DNA of 64,000 nucleotides from Capnocytophaga cynodegmi DSM 19736. GTDB taxonomy: Bacteria; Bacteroidota; Bacteroidia; Flavobacteriales; Flavobacteriaceae. A program made the position numbers and the translations under genes. Location of the stretch: contig NZ_KB900703.1 of the NCBI RefSeq assembly GCF_000379185.1, forward strand, positions 1 through 64,000, written 5' to 3'. Within the stretch, counting starts at the first letter, position 1. Every line of letters starts with the position of its first letter. Under the pieces are notes generated by a model. It had not been told where the DNA came from. It saw only the letters and a program-made list of their open reading frames with translations, and searched no databases. Positions 1 through 8,328 of the stretch are shown here, in pieces.

Positions 1-54
1 AAATATTTTTATTATTTTTTTTCTTGAAAAATATTTTTTATTACAAAAAATGTG

Positions 55-62
55 TATATTTG
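55..62 (+). promoter_or_regulatory. -7 element for tRNA-Leu
   Basis: TATATTTG matches the Bacteroidota -7 consensus TAnnTTTG and lies 24 bases before the tRNA. The only upstream TTG (24-26) is 28 bases away, further than the usual 17-23, so the -33 element is unclear. Confidence 0.45.
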
Positions 63-85
63 CAACCTCAAAACGCTCATCACTT

Positions 86-167
86 GCGGGTGTGGTGAAA
101 TTGGTAGACACGCCAGACTTAGGATCTGGTGCTTCACGGCGTGGGGGTTCGAGTCCCTTCACCCGCA
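86..167 (+). tRNA. tRNA-Leu (anticodon UAG)
   Basis: The acceptor arms GCGGGTG (86-92) and CACCCGC (160-166) pair perfectly and are followed by discriminator A at 167. The anticodon stem CCAGA/TCTGG encloses the loop CTTAGGA, giving anticodon TAG, which reads CUA leucine codons. The T arm GGGGGTTCGAGTCCC is standard, and the long variable arm makes this a class II tRNA, as expected for leucine. CCA is not encoded. Two small overlapping open frames at 50-282 are spurious. Confidence 0.97.
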
Positions 168-329
168 CAAACAGACGCTTTATTATGTTGAAAATAAACA
201 TTTTAAAGCGTTTTTTGTTTTTTATAAATTTCAACTTCTTTCTGTACATCAACTCTTCCATTTCATAAAAACAATTAATTAAATTGTTTGGTATTTCTTC
301 ATAAAACGAAAATTAACAAGAAAAAGAAA

Positions 330-361
330 TTGGGAAATTTTCATAAAAACTATTATCTTTG
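330..361 (+). promoter_or_regulatory. promoter of brnQ
   Basis: TTG (330-332) lies 21 bases before TATCTTTG (354-361). This fits the flavobacterial TTG-N17-23-TAnnTTTG pattern and leaves a leader of about 60 bases to the brnQ start. Confidence 0.6.
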
Positions 362-430
362 CCTTAATTAATGTGAATATTCATTGGATTTTTTCACTAA
401 TAAATTAATCTTCTGAAAACTAAATTACAA

Positions 431-1753
431 ATGAAAACTCATAAGAACAAAGTAGTTACTATCACAACTGTAGGTTTTGCCTTATTCGCTATGTTTTTTG
501 GGGCGGGAAATCTTATCTTACCCCCTCTGATAGGATTAAGTACTGGAAGGAATTGGGTAGAGGCATTAGTCGGTTTTTTTATATCGGCAATCATAGCTCC
601 CTTTTTAGGAATTCTTGTGGTTACAAAATCAGGAACTTCATTTACCGACTTAGGAAAGAAAGTACACCCAAAACTGATTGACATCCTCGCTGTTCTGATA
701 ATTTTATGTATTGGACCTTTGGTAGCAATTCCTCGCACGGGAGCCACTACTTTTGAGGTAGGAATACGTCCTTCTTTTCCAGAACTAAGCAATGTTGTTT
801 TTGCAATCATATTTTTCGCAATTGTTTTGGTTTTATCAATTTCTCGAACAACAATCGTGAATATTATTGGGAAATTTTTAACTCCAGTTTTATTATTATC
901 GTTGTTTGCTTTAATCATTTTGGGAGTTTTGTATCCTGCAAAACCTATTGGGGAAGAAATAGCAGGATTTTACAGCCCGAGTGCATTCAGCGTAGGATTT
1001 ACGGAAGGTTATCAAACTTTGGACGTTTTAGCTTCCGTTATTTTTGCAGGAATTATCATTTCGGCAGTTGTTAGTGATGGATATTCTTCTGTGAGAGAAC
1101 GTGTAAAAATCACAATATCAGCTGGTATGATATCAACTTTGGCTCTGCTGATTATTTACGGAGGGTTGATTTATTTGGGAGCTACTTCAGATTATTTGGA
1201 GGCAACTGGAGTTTCTCCTTCTGAGATTTCAAGAACAAATCTCTTACTTCATATTTCAACTTCCATATTAGGAAAAGTAGGAACATTTGTTATGGCAATA
1301 GCCATCGCCTTTGCCTGTTTGACAACAGCCATTGCTTTGACATCTGCCACAGGCTCAATTTTTGAGAAAATGTCAAAAGACAAAATTCCGTACAAATTAG
1401 GAGTTACCTTGTGTACAGTTGTTTCTGCTTTCATATCAACAAATAGTGTTGACAGCATTATAAATTATGCTATCAACATTCTTCTTTTCATTTATCCGAT
1501 TGTTTTTACACTTATTTTGTACATTTTGCTTTTCGGGAGAATTGTTGAATCGAAAAAACCTTTCATTGCGAGTATCGTTGTTACCGCATTAATATCGCTT
1601 ATTTCGGTACTGAAAAATCTAAACTTAAATTGGAATTTAGACTTTCTATTCCGAATAAAAGAGCAATTGCCTTTAAATAGCTATCACTTAGAATGGCTAT
1701 TACCTTCACTAATTACCTTTGTGATTTTCACTACTTTTAGTAGAAGGAAATAA
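431..1753 (+). CDS. brnQ: branched-chain amino acid transport system II carrier (LIVCS family)
   Basis: This 440-residue inner-membrane protein has about twelve hydrophobic segments. The family couples uptake of leucine, isoleucine and valine to a cation gradient. The N-terminal motif FAMFFGAGNLILPP (about residues 18-31) is the family hallmark, and the length matches BrnQ proteins. The ATG at 431 is followed directly by the first membrane segment, so the start looks right. It is a single gene with its own promoter, convergent with nrdG; only seven bases separate the two stop codons. Which amino acid or ion it uses cannot be told from sequence. Confidence 0.93.
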   Translation: MKTHKNKVVTITTVGFALFAMFFGAGNLILPPLIGLSTGRNWVEALVGFFISAIIAPFLGILVVTKSGTSFTDLGKKVHPKLIDILAVLIILCIGPLVAIPRTGATTFEVGIRPSFPELSNVVFAIIFFAIVLVLSISRTTIVNIIGKFLTPVLLLSLFALIILGVLYPAKPIGEEIAGFYSPSAFSVGFTEGYQTLDVLASVIFAGIIISAVVSDGYSSVRERVKITISAGMISTLALLIIYGGLIYLGATSDYLEATGVSPSEISRTNLLLHISTSILGKVGTFVMAIAIAFACLTTAIALTSATGSIFEKMSKDKIPYKLGVTLCTVVSAFISTNSVDSIINYAINILLFIYPIVFTLILYILLFGRIVESKKPFIASIVVTALISLISVLKNLNLNWNLDFLFRIKEQLPLNSYHLEWLLPSLITFVIFTTFSRRK

Positions 1754-1770
1754 AGCTCGATTATTCCTTC
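1743..1770. terminator. hairpin across the convergent brnQ/nrdG stops
   Basis: GAAGGAA-TAA and TTA-TTCCTTC form an imperfect stem that spans the last codons of both convergent genes. There is no strong T tract, so its role as a bidirectional terminator is inferred from its position. Confidence 0.35.
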
Positions 1771-2234
1771 CAAAAGAAATGGTTTAATATTTTTCCCGTT
1801 TTGATTTCTAACAGATGTTGGTTTGTGGTTTTGCTATCAAGTCCGCCTAATGAGGGAATCCATTTGCCTGTTTTGATGTAATCCAAACGCTCCAATAATT
1901 GTGGGTATTTTCGAGCTACCTGCTTGATGTTTAAACCCGTGTAAAGTGCTGTTTTTAAATTCTTTTCTTTTGCAATCGTAATAAAATTCAGCAGCTGATC
2001 AATATTCCATTCTCCTCCCATAAAAAGCACACAACTGATAGTTCCCTCATACTTTTCGATGAGTTTTTCTAACAAACTAAGCGTTAAAGGCTGTCCAAAA
2101 TTAGGATTCCAGATATGCTCAGAGTGGCAACCCTCACAAGCCAACGGACAACCTGTTATCGTGAAACAAAGCGAAATTTCATTAGAAACTTCCTGTAAAA
2201 CAATATCATACTCGCTATATCGCAGTATTGCCAT
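1761..2234 (-). CDS. nrdG: anaerobic ribonucleotide reductase activating protein
   Basis: A 157-residue radical SAM activase that should generate the glycyl radical on NrdD using S-adenosylmethionine and a [4Fe-4S] cluster. The cluster cysteines are C29, C33 and C36 in GCPLACEGC. The length is normal for NrdG. The start at 2234 overlaps the end of nrdD by 20 bases, so the two are probably translationally coupled. The neighbouring nrdD carries the matching glycyl-radical motif, which leaves little doubt about the partner. Confidence 0.95.
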   Translation of the reverse strand: MAILRYSEYDIVLQEVSNEISLCFTITGCPLACEGCHSEHIWNPNFGQPLTLSLLEKLIEKYEGTISCVLFMGGEWNIDQLLNFITIAKEKNLKTALYTGLNIKQVARKYPQLLERLDYIKTGKWIPSLGGLDSKTTNQHLLEIKTGKILNHFFWKE

Positions 2235-4005
2235 AATATCTTTTTTGGGCTTCCTTTTGTCTGTCTTTCGAGAAATTACTTACTTTTTTCAAATAACCGA
2301 TGATGCGAGTAGCATAATCAACATCAGTGGAATGGCATTTTACACAATGGTCAGTGGTGTGTTTGTTGATATAACCACAACTATTACAATAAGTTACTTT
2401 TACATTGAAACAGAAATAATTACAACCCGTTTTCGCAGCTACATTGAGTAGTTTCAAAAATCCTTCTTGGGTTGGATATTCTTCCAAATTGCAGTGATAT
2501 GCCGAGCCTCCGTCCAAAAATTGGATATATTCGTGTCCGTGCATAAAAAATTTATCTATTATATTAACAGATTCATCTTCAACTACATAAAAATATGAAT
2601 TGTAGCAATCTCTCGGAACAAAAAGCCCATCAGATTTATCCCAATTGGCATTTTTCACACCCAAATTTTCAGCAGGAACAAACTCTGTATTAAACATATA
2701 GCCGTATTTTGCTTTGGCTTTCTTGTTCTTTTCGTAAATCAGCTTTAAATTTTTATTGATGAATGATTTATATTCCTCATTATCAGATATTTTTAACCCT
2801 AAGAATTCTGCTGCTTCCACCATTCCGTTGATTCCTATGGTAAGAAATTGTTTGTCAAGCGAAATAAATCCAGCATCATACACGGGAAGCATTTTAGCAT
2901 CTTTATAATCCTGAATAATAGCACGATACGCAACCTGATATTTATGAATATTATCAATCATTTTTTCCAAAGAAAGCCCTTTTTGATACAATCGGTTCAT
3001 ATTAATGGTAATAACATTGATACTTCCCGTGGAAACGCCTCCCGCACCCAGCGAATAACTGAACGTATTGTCCGAAATTTCATTTCGCAAACGGCAACAA
3101 CTCGCTAGAGAATCGGCATTATCGGACTGATAAATGAAAAATGCGTTTCCTTCGCTAAGTTCTTCGGCACAGAAGTTGGCAAAATTTTCATCGTGAACTC
3201 TTTTGTCCTTGGTTAGCATCGCCGCCGTAACCACAGGAAAAGTCAGAATGGCTTTTTTTCGTTCATTATTAAACCATTTCATAAAATATTTTTGGATTTT
3301 ATCCAACGATTCATAAATTGGTTTACTTCCGTCGGGGAAAACAAAATTCCCGAACATCGAATCGAAATAAGGTTTGTCGTACAAAGAAATATTCCAAAAA
3401 ACAGATTGATAACCACGTGCCGCCGCAGGTTGATTGATAGCATACACCACGTGTTGCATTTCGTTTTCTACTATTTTTGTGTGCGTTTTTAGATAATCAT
3501 TCCCGTAGTCTTTTCGAGCGAAATAGTCAAAATACATCAAAAATTCAACCGTTGCTACAGCTCCTGCAAATTGAGAAGACACTGAAAATAAGAAATTTAC
3601 AAACGAACCACAGAAACTCGCTAAATGCTTCGGAGCTTTGGATTCGCCACCAAGTTTCAACAATCCGTCAAGCAAAAGAGGATACATCGAAACGCTTACG
3701 CAATAAGGTTTCAGACTAGTTTCGTCGTGTACGTAAATTTCGTGTTCTTCAATTTGCCTGATGTATTCATTGGCTAAATCCTGACCAAAAAGTTGCGCAA
3801 TCTTGCGTGAAACCAACATTCTATTCACCTGAATATTAATATCTTTATTCAGTTCGGCTTCCATCGTGGCTATGTTTTTGTTAGAAACATTAGCATTAGA
3901 ATCAAACAAGGAACCACTCGCTGCATTTTGCGATGTTAGGTAATTCTCAATAAAATTACATTTCGTTTTTAGTTGTTCGGGTGTTAATTTTGTGAATTTT
4001 GACAT
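2215..4005 (-). CDS. nrdD: anaerobic (class III) ribonucleoside-triphosphate reductase
   Basis: This 596-residue enzyme makes deoxynucleotides without oxygen. The C-terminal glycyl-radical motif RIIGYL puts the radical at G570, and the zinc site is C540/C543 with C554/C557. An SCCRL motif in the middle (near residue 300) fits the thiyl-radical cysteine. Many NrdD proteins are about 700 residues because of an N-terminal ATP-cone. Here the conserved core begins within the first 40-50 residues, so the ATP-cone appears to be absent and allosteric control may differ. First gene of nrdDG. An inverted repeat about 240 bases upstream (4247-4269) could be its operator. Confidence 0.95.
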   Translation of the reverse strand: MSKFTKLTPEQLKTKCNFIENYLTSQNAASGSLFDSNANVSNKNIATMEAELNKDINIQVNRMLVSRKIAQLFGQDLANEYIRQIEEHEIYVHDETSLKPYCVSVSMYPLLLDGLLKLGGESKAPKHLASFCGSFVNFLFSVSSQFAGAVATVEFLMYFDYFARKDYGNDYLKTHTKIVENEMQHVVYAINQPAAARGYQSVFWNISLYDKPYFDSMFGNFVFPDGSKPIYESLDKIQKYFMKWFNNERKKAILTFPVVTAAMLTKDKRVHDENFANFCAEELSEGNAFFIYQSDNADSLASCCRLRNEISDNTFSYSLGAGGVSTGSINVITINMNRLYQKGLSLEKMIDNIHKYQVAYRAIIQDYKDAKMLPVYDAGFISLDKQFLTIGINGMVEAAEFLGLKISDNEEYKSFINKNLKLIYEKNKKAKAKYGYMFNTEFVPAENLGVKNANWDKSDGLFVPRDCYNSYFYVVEDESVNIIDKFFMHGHEYIQFLDGGSAYHCNLEEYPTQEGFLKLLNVAAKTGCNYFCFNVKVTYCNSCGYINKHTTDHCVKCHSTDVDYATRIIGYLKKVSNFSKDRQKEAQKRYYGNTAI

Positions 4006-4246
4006 AACTGAAACTATTTTTCACTCTACAGAAAACCGCAAAGTGCTGATTAAGAAAAATTAATTTTTAGCAAAAACGCTTGAAAGAAAAAGTTAGTAGA
4101 AAAATTATCGTATCTTTTGTTATTATTTATTTGTCAATAACTTATGAATTAGAAATGATACGAATTACTGAGCCACGAAGCTAAACAAATAAAAGACTAA
4201 TAAATCCTAAAATAAAAAATAGTTATACACAAACTTATCAACATTG

Positions 4247-4269
4247 TACTAAACAAAGTTGATTTAGTA
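4247..4269. promoter_or_regulatory. candidate operator (7-bp inverted repeat)
   Basis: TACTAAA (4247-4253) and TTTAGTA (4263-4269) are perfect inverted arms separated by nine bases, lying between divergent nrdD and aspA. A weaker overlapping pair, TCAAC/GTTGA, is also present. The dyad resembles a dimeric regulator site. The regulator is unknown. Confidence 0.3.
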
Positions 4270-4399
4270 ATTTACTTTATTTTTCGGATATAATGGTTTT
4301 CAGAGGCAATAACTTTTATTTTCTAAAAATAATCGACTCATTTTTACACATTCGTTAAATAAATCACTATTTTTATTTCTCTGTATAAAAATATTTTTA

Positions 4400-4407
4400 T
4401 ACCTTTA
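4400..4407 (+). promoter_or_regulatory. -7-like element of aspA
   Basis: TACCTTTA matches TAnnTTTG at all but the last base and lies 62 bases before the aspA ATG. I see no convincing -33 element. Confidence 0.35.
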
Positions 4408-4469
4408 CGGAAATTTTGTCTCTGTGTAGAATAAAAACATTTAAAGTAACTTAATAAAATTTTAACGAT

Positions 4470-5861
4470 ATGTCAAAATTTAGAACCGAATCAGATTTGT
4501 TAGGCGATTTACAAGTGCCTTTCGATGCCTACTATGGTGTACAAACTCAACGAGCTATTGACAATTTCTACATTTCAGGAAGCAAAATGAGTGAATTTCC
4601 TGAGTTTGTTAGAGCCATTGCCTATGTGAAACTAGCTGCAGCACAAACCAATCACGAATTAGGATTACTTTCTGATGAACTTTTGAAGTCTATCTCACAG
4701 GCTTGTAACGAATTGATTGAAGGCAAAATGCACGAACAATTCCCTGTAGATATGATTCAAGGTGGGGCAGGAACTTCTGTAAATATGAACGCCAATGAGG
4801 TAATTGCCAATCGTGCTTTGGAAATTATGGGCTATGAACGTGGTGATTATCAACATTGTTCGCCTAACGACCACGTAAATCTTTCACAATCAACCAATGA
4901 TGCGTATCCGACAACCATAAAGTTGGCTATCATCCGAATGAATGATTCATTGGTAAAACATCTAAAACAACTTGTAGATGCTTTCCGAAAGAAAGGAAAA
5001 GAATTTGCTGATGTAATTAAAATGGGACGTACACAACTGCAAGATGCCGTTCCTATGACGCTCGGGCAGGAGTTTGAGGCATTTGCAGCAACTTTGGAAG
5101 AGGAAATCACCCGACTAAATAACCTTTCAGATTTGTTTTTGGAAATAAATATGGGAGGAACTGCCATTGGAACAGGATTAAACGCTCCTAAAAAATTCCC
5201 AAAAATATGTGCTGATAAGTTAGCCGCAGCCACAGGTGAAGCCTTCGTTCCTGCAGCAGATTTAGTAGAAGCTACGCCTGATACAGGTTCGTACGTGATT
5301 TATTCATCAGCTTTAAAACGTATGGCTGTAAAACTTTCAAAAATCTGTAATGATTTACGTTTGCTTTCCTCTGGACCACGTGCTGGACTGAATGAAATTA
5401 ATTTACCTCCAATGCAACCTGGCTCGTCCATTATGCCTGGAAAAGTGAATCCAGTAATTCCAGAAGTAGTAAATCAAGTGTGTTTTAAAGTTTACGGAAA
5501 CGACCTTACCGTAACATTTGCTGCCGAAGCAGGACAATTACAGCTTAACGTTATGGAGCCTGTTTTGTGCCAATCCATTATTGAATCCATTGTATTTTTG
5601 GAAAGAGCTTTGGACACACTCCGTGAAAAATGTATCGTTGGGATTACTGCCAATCGTGAAGTTTGCTTAAATATGGTTAAAAACAGTATCGGAATTGTAA
5701 CTGCTCTAAACCCACATATTGGCTACAAGAATAGTACAAAAATCGCTAAAGAAGCACTCGAAACTGGTAAATCAGTTTATGATTTGGTTTTGGAACACAA
5801 ACTGCTTTCACAAGATAAATTAGACGAAATTTTAGACCCGAAAAATATGTTAGGGATTTAA
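4470..5861 (+). CDS. aspA: aspartate ammonia-lyase
   Basis: A 463-residue cytosolic enzyme that converts L-aspartate to fumarate and ammonia. The fumarase/aspartase signature [11 protein letters not shown] is present near residue 320, with the lyase motifs [10 protein letters not shown] and [10 protein letters not shown] upstream. The N-terminal [22 protein letters not shown] reads as aspartase rather than class II fumarase. The length is normal. Next to the anaerobic reductase operon, it could supply fumarate for anaerobic fumarate respiration, which is an inference. Transcription ends at a clear terminator just downstream. Confidence 0.92.
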   Translation: MSKFRTESDLLGDLQVPFDAYYGVQTQRAIDNFYISGSKMSEFPEFVRAIAYVKLAAAQTNHELGLLSDELLKSISQACNELIEGKMHEQFPVDMIQGGAGTSVNMNANEVIANRALEIMGYERGDYQHCSPNDHVNLSQSTNDAYPTTIKLAIIRMNDSLVKHLKQLVDAFRKKGKEFADVIKMGRTQLQDAVPMTLGQEFEAFAATLEEEITRLNNLSDLFLEINMGGTAIGTGLNAPKKFPKICADKLAAATGEAFVPAADLVEATPDTGSYVIYSSALKRMAVKLSKICNDLRLLSSGPRAGLNEINLPPMQPGSSIMPGKVNPVIPEVVNQVCFKVYGNDLTVTFAAEAGQLQLNVMEPVLCQSIIESIVFLERALDTLREKCIVGITANREVCLNMVKNSIGIVTALNPHIGYKNSTKIAKEALETGKSVYDLVLEHKLLSQDKLDEILDPKNMLGI

Positions 5862-5874
5862 TAATTCCAACATT

Positions 5875-5910
5875 AAAAAAGCGGAATTTCAGTAGAACTT
5901 CCGCTTTTTT
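5875..5910 (+). terminator. intrinsic terminator of aspA
   Basis: The stem GCGGAA/TTCCGC is extended by TTC/GAA around loop AGTA. It is flanked by A6 and T6, so it can also act for the convergent lipoprotein gene on the minus strand. Confidence 0.9.
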
Positions 5911-5923
5911 AATATCTCATAAA

Positions 5924-6418
5924 TTATTCAATTAGAATGATAGGGGACCAATGGAGAGAAGGTAACTCTTCTTTTTTCTTCCCATTTATTATTAGTTCCT
6001 CTGTTTTACTAAATGTGTCACATTCTGTTTCTACGCGTTTTGCTTTTATTTGTAAAATGTCTGACTTTCCTTTATTATTCAAATAGATAGTTTCTGAATT
6101 GCCTGTAACAAGTATGTTCCGAACAATATTTCTATCTAACTCTATCATCAAATACTCTTTTTTGCTATCTTCTATTTTTCCTATCCCTACTAATGTTTTA
6201 TAAGGGGTTTTTGTGATATTGTCATTTGCCAACTTATAAAAATAAACCGACCTGTCTTTCTCTTTCTTTTCGTTAAGAAAATCTTGAGCGTGTGGATTTT
6301 CCATACTTATTGCAACAATAAACCTCTCAGGAGGAATACCTGTATCGAGACATTCTCCAGTATCTGTACATCCGAATCCTGTTAACAAAAGTACCAAATA
6401 AAAAGCTAATTTCTTCAT
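5924..6418 (-). CDS. small lipoprotein of unknown function
   Basis: A 164-residue protein with a lipoprotein signal peptide: KK, a hydrophobic stretch, then C17 after TGFG. It should be exported and lipidated. The mature part has scattered cysteines and charged beta-like segments, and I recognise no domain. It is a single gene between the aspA terminator and a 163-base gap without a recognised promoter. Function unknown. Confidence 0.7.
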   Translation of the reverse strand: MKKLAFYLVLLLTGFGCTDTGECLDTGIPPERFIVAISMENPHAQDFLNEKKEKDRSVYFYKLANDNITKTPYKTLVGIGKIEDSKKEYLMIELDRNIVRNILVTGNSETIYLNNKGKSDILQIKAKRVETECDTFSKTEELIINGKKKEELPSLHWSPIILIE

Positions 6419-6581
6419 CGTATGTTTTGTTTGATTGATGTCACAAAAGAAAGAAAAATAAATTGTGTTTCCAAATTTTAAGGTTATTTCTAAAGATGGC
6501 TGTTACAAATTTCTAGAAAAAAGAAAAGCGAAAGTTTTCTACAATATCAAACTTTCACTTCTTAATTTTCTATTTTCTTTA

Positions 6582-6812
6582 TTATTTAAAAAACGAATGT
6601 GAAACAACATCGGTTCTTTCATCATTCTTTTTGCTGTATTTGCGTAACTGCCCTAACCAATATGCAAAAAATGCAATAGCAATCAGTATAAAAATCCAGC
6701 TTATTAAATTAGCCATCCACCAATTTTCAAGTTCCAAATTTCGTAAAAAATCTAATGGAGCAAATAAAATCTCTTCAAAAAAATATTGTATTGCTTCAAA
6801 AAATGCTTTCAT
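6582..6812 (-). CDS. small membrane protein conserved in Flavobacteriia (DUF6341-like)
   Basis: A 76-residue protein with an amphipathic N-terminal region (FFEAIQYFFEEILFAPLDFLR) and one transmembrane helix at about residues 33-52, followed by a basic, polar tail. It resembles a small flavobacterial family that I believe is catalogued as DUF6341, though I cannot verify that. It lies 39 bases downstream of an ABC ATPase gene on the same strand, with a possible -7 element (TATCTTTG on the minus strand, 6844-6851) between them. Function unknown. Confidence 0.7.
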   Translation of the reverse strand: MKAFFEAIQYFFEEILFAPLDFLRNLELENWWMANLISWIFILIAIAFFAYWLGQLRKYSKKNDERTDVVSHSFFK

Positions 6813-6851
6813 AGCTTATTGTTTCTAATAGTGTTATTGTTGGCAAAGATA

Positions 6852-7781
6852 TTAATTCTTTTTAGATAAATAAATTTTTTTGCCGATTTCTAACGGATTT
6901 TCATTCAAAAAATAGACATATTCATCATTTGACAAACAACAAACTAAAAAAGTATTTCCTTGAAAGTAGCAATTTTCAACAATTGCCTCCCAATCTGATT
7001 TTTCAGCAAGTTCTATCTGATGCGGTTTTAACAACAATGTTTTTCCGTTTTCAGTGTAGTTACTAACATCTCCAAAAAGTGAAGCTGTGTAAAAATCTGT
7101 ATTCTGATTATAAACTATCAGCAAATCATCAAATAAAATAAGCTTTCCATCCCTCATAATAAGCACTTTATCAGAAAAAGACAAAGCCTCTTTACCATCG
7201 TGAGTAGCTACGATACAACTGATTTTTTTCTTTTTTAAATACGAAAAAAGCGTTCGCTGCAATCGACTTCGTCTGAAATTATCAATTTGGCTAAATGGCT
7301 CATCAAGTATCAGCATTTCAGGTTCTTGTGCCAAAGCCATCGCCAAGCCAATACGCTGCTTTTCACCTCCACTGAGCAAATGTGCCTTTCTGTCCGAAAA
7401 ACGTTCCATTTCCACAAGCGAAAGTAGCTCACTTACACGTTGCTTTTTATAATCTAAATCAATGTTAGACAAGAATTTACCAATATTCTCTGCCACAGTA
7501 TGATACGGACTCAAACCAAAATCCTGTGCTAAATACTTCATTTTTTCATAGCCTGGAACCAACTGACGTGAAGGTCCTACCACCTTATTCTCGTTGAAAA
7601 AAATGGTTCCTTCTTGTAAATCAAAAAGTCCGTAAATAGCTTTCAGTAACGTACTTTTGCCACTGCCACTTTCACCCATAACAGACAGATGTTCACCTTG
7701 TTGCAATTTAAATGAAATATTACGAAACCCAGAATCGGATTCACCGTGTGTATATGATATGTTATTAACCTCGAGCATCAT
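6852..7781 (-). CDS. ABC transporter ATP-binding protein
   Basis: A 309-residue ATPase with Walker A GESGSGKST (36-44), signature LSGGEKQR (about 137-144), Walker B LILDEP (about 157-162) and the switch histidine in ATHD. The last 80 residues after the nucleotide-binding domain look like a TOBE-type beta extension, as in ATPases of sulfate, iron or molybdate importers. No permease or binding-protein gene is adjacent, so the substrate is unknown and its partners must be elsewhere. The first two codons are both ATG; either could start the protein. Confidence 0.85.
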   Translation of the reverse strand: MMLEVNNISYTHGESDSGFRNISFKLQQGEHLSVMGESGSGKSTLLKAIYGLFDLQEGTIFFNENKVVGPSRQLVPGYEKMKYLAQDFGLSPYHTVAENIGKFLSNIDLDYKKQRVSELLSLVEMERFSDRKAHLLSGGEKQRIGLAMALAQEPEMLILDEPFSQIDNFRRSRLQRTLFSYLKKKKISCIVATHDGKEALSFSDKVLIMRDGKLILFDDLLIVYNQNTDFYTASLFGDVSNYTENGKTLLLKPHQIELAEKSDWEAIVENCYFQGNTFLVCCLSNDEYVYFLNENPLEIGKKIYLSKKN

Positions 7782-7793
7782 TCAAAAAGAAAG

Positions 7794-7823
7794 CAAATAT
7801 ATAAGAAATAACCAAAACCACAA
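7794..7823 (-). promoter_or_regulatory. possible promoter of the ABC ATPase gene
   Basis: On the minus strand, TTG (7823-7821) is followed after 19 bases by TATATTTG (7801-7794). The leader would be only about ten bases, which lowers confidence. Confidence 0.35.
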
Positions 7824-7923
7824 TACTTACACAAAATCAACTATTTAGAAGTAAATTTTCTATTACAATGAAAAATTTTTTGAAAAAAGTTAGAAGAAAA
7901 TTTTTTCTATTTAAAATTTGTTT

Positions 7924-7956
7924 CTACATTTGTAGTGTAAAATCTAAATTTGTAGA
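7924..7956 (+). promoter_or_regulatory. BlaI/MecI-type operator overlapping the -7 element
   Basis: CTACATTTGTAG (7924-7935) is a perfect palindrome matching the TACAnnTGTA core bound by BlaI/MecI repressors. The same bases contain TACATTTG (7925-7932), a perfect TAnnTTTG -7 element. A second, imperfect dyad TCTAAATTTGTAGA lies at 7943-7956. A repressor here would block polymerase directly. The start codon of the repressor gene is at 7959. Confidence 0.7.
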
Positions 7957-7958
7957 AA

Positions 7959-8327
7959 ATGAAAAAATTATCAAATACAGAAGAACAGCTTATGGAATAT
8001 TTATGGCAGAAACAAACTGCCTATATGAAAGATTTATTGGAGGCTTATCCTGACCCAAAACCGGCAAGTACAACCATCGCTACACTTCTTAAACGAATGA
8101 TTGACAAGCAGATGGTTGGGTATCATCAGCGGGGAAATTCGCGTGAGTATTATCCGAAAATTTCTAAAAACAGCTATTTTTCCCAAAAGATGAAAACCAT
8201 TATCAACGATTATTTTGGAAATTCAGCTTTTCAGTTTGCTTCCTTTTTTGCGAAAGAAATTTCGATGACTCCCGAGCAATGGGAAGAATTAAAAAAAATA
8301 GTAGATTCAAACCTTAAAAAGGAATAA
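7959..8327 (+). CDS. BlaI/MecI-family transcriptional repressor
   Basis: A 122-residue winged-helix protein of the penicillinase-repressor family. The N-terminal half (NTEEQLMEYLW, then PASTTIATLLKRMIDKQMVGY) has the family's DNA-binding helices, and the C-terminal helices should dimerise. An upstream in-frame-looking ORF from 7868 is a shadow. This start follows the operator closely, which suggests autoregulation. Its stop is separated by one base from the metalloprotease gene, so the two are coupled. In Bacteroidota such pairs are common and often unrelated to beta-lactams. Confidence 0.88.
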   Translation: MKKLSNTEEQLMEYLWQKQTAYMKDLLEAYPDPKPASTTIATLLKRMIDKQMVGYHQRGNSREYYPKISKNSYFSQKMKTIINDYFGNSAFQFASFFAKEISMTPEQWEELKKIVDSNLKKE

Positions 8328-8328
8328 A

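Larger units (their letters stand above)
4006..4469. other. divergent intergenic region, nrdD/aspA
   Basis: 464 bases of AT-rich, non-coding sequence between divergent start codons. It holds the 4247-4269 inverted repeat and a -7-like element for aspA. I found no small gene. No TAnnTTTG element facing nrdD was found. Confidence 0.7.

Noticed and set aside
50-282. Two small plus-strand ORFs of 72 and 76 codons
   Set aside because: They overlap the tRNA-Leu gene and read through its structure; no independent support.
439-918. 159-codon minus-strand ORF inside brnQ
   Set aside because: Antisense shadow of a clearly recognised transporter gene; no family resemblance.
7868-8053. 61-codon ORF overlapping the operator and the start of the repressor gene
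   Set aside because: It runs in another frame through the promoter and the repressor gene, which has clear family motifs from 7959.
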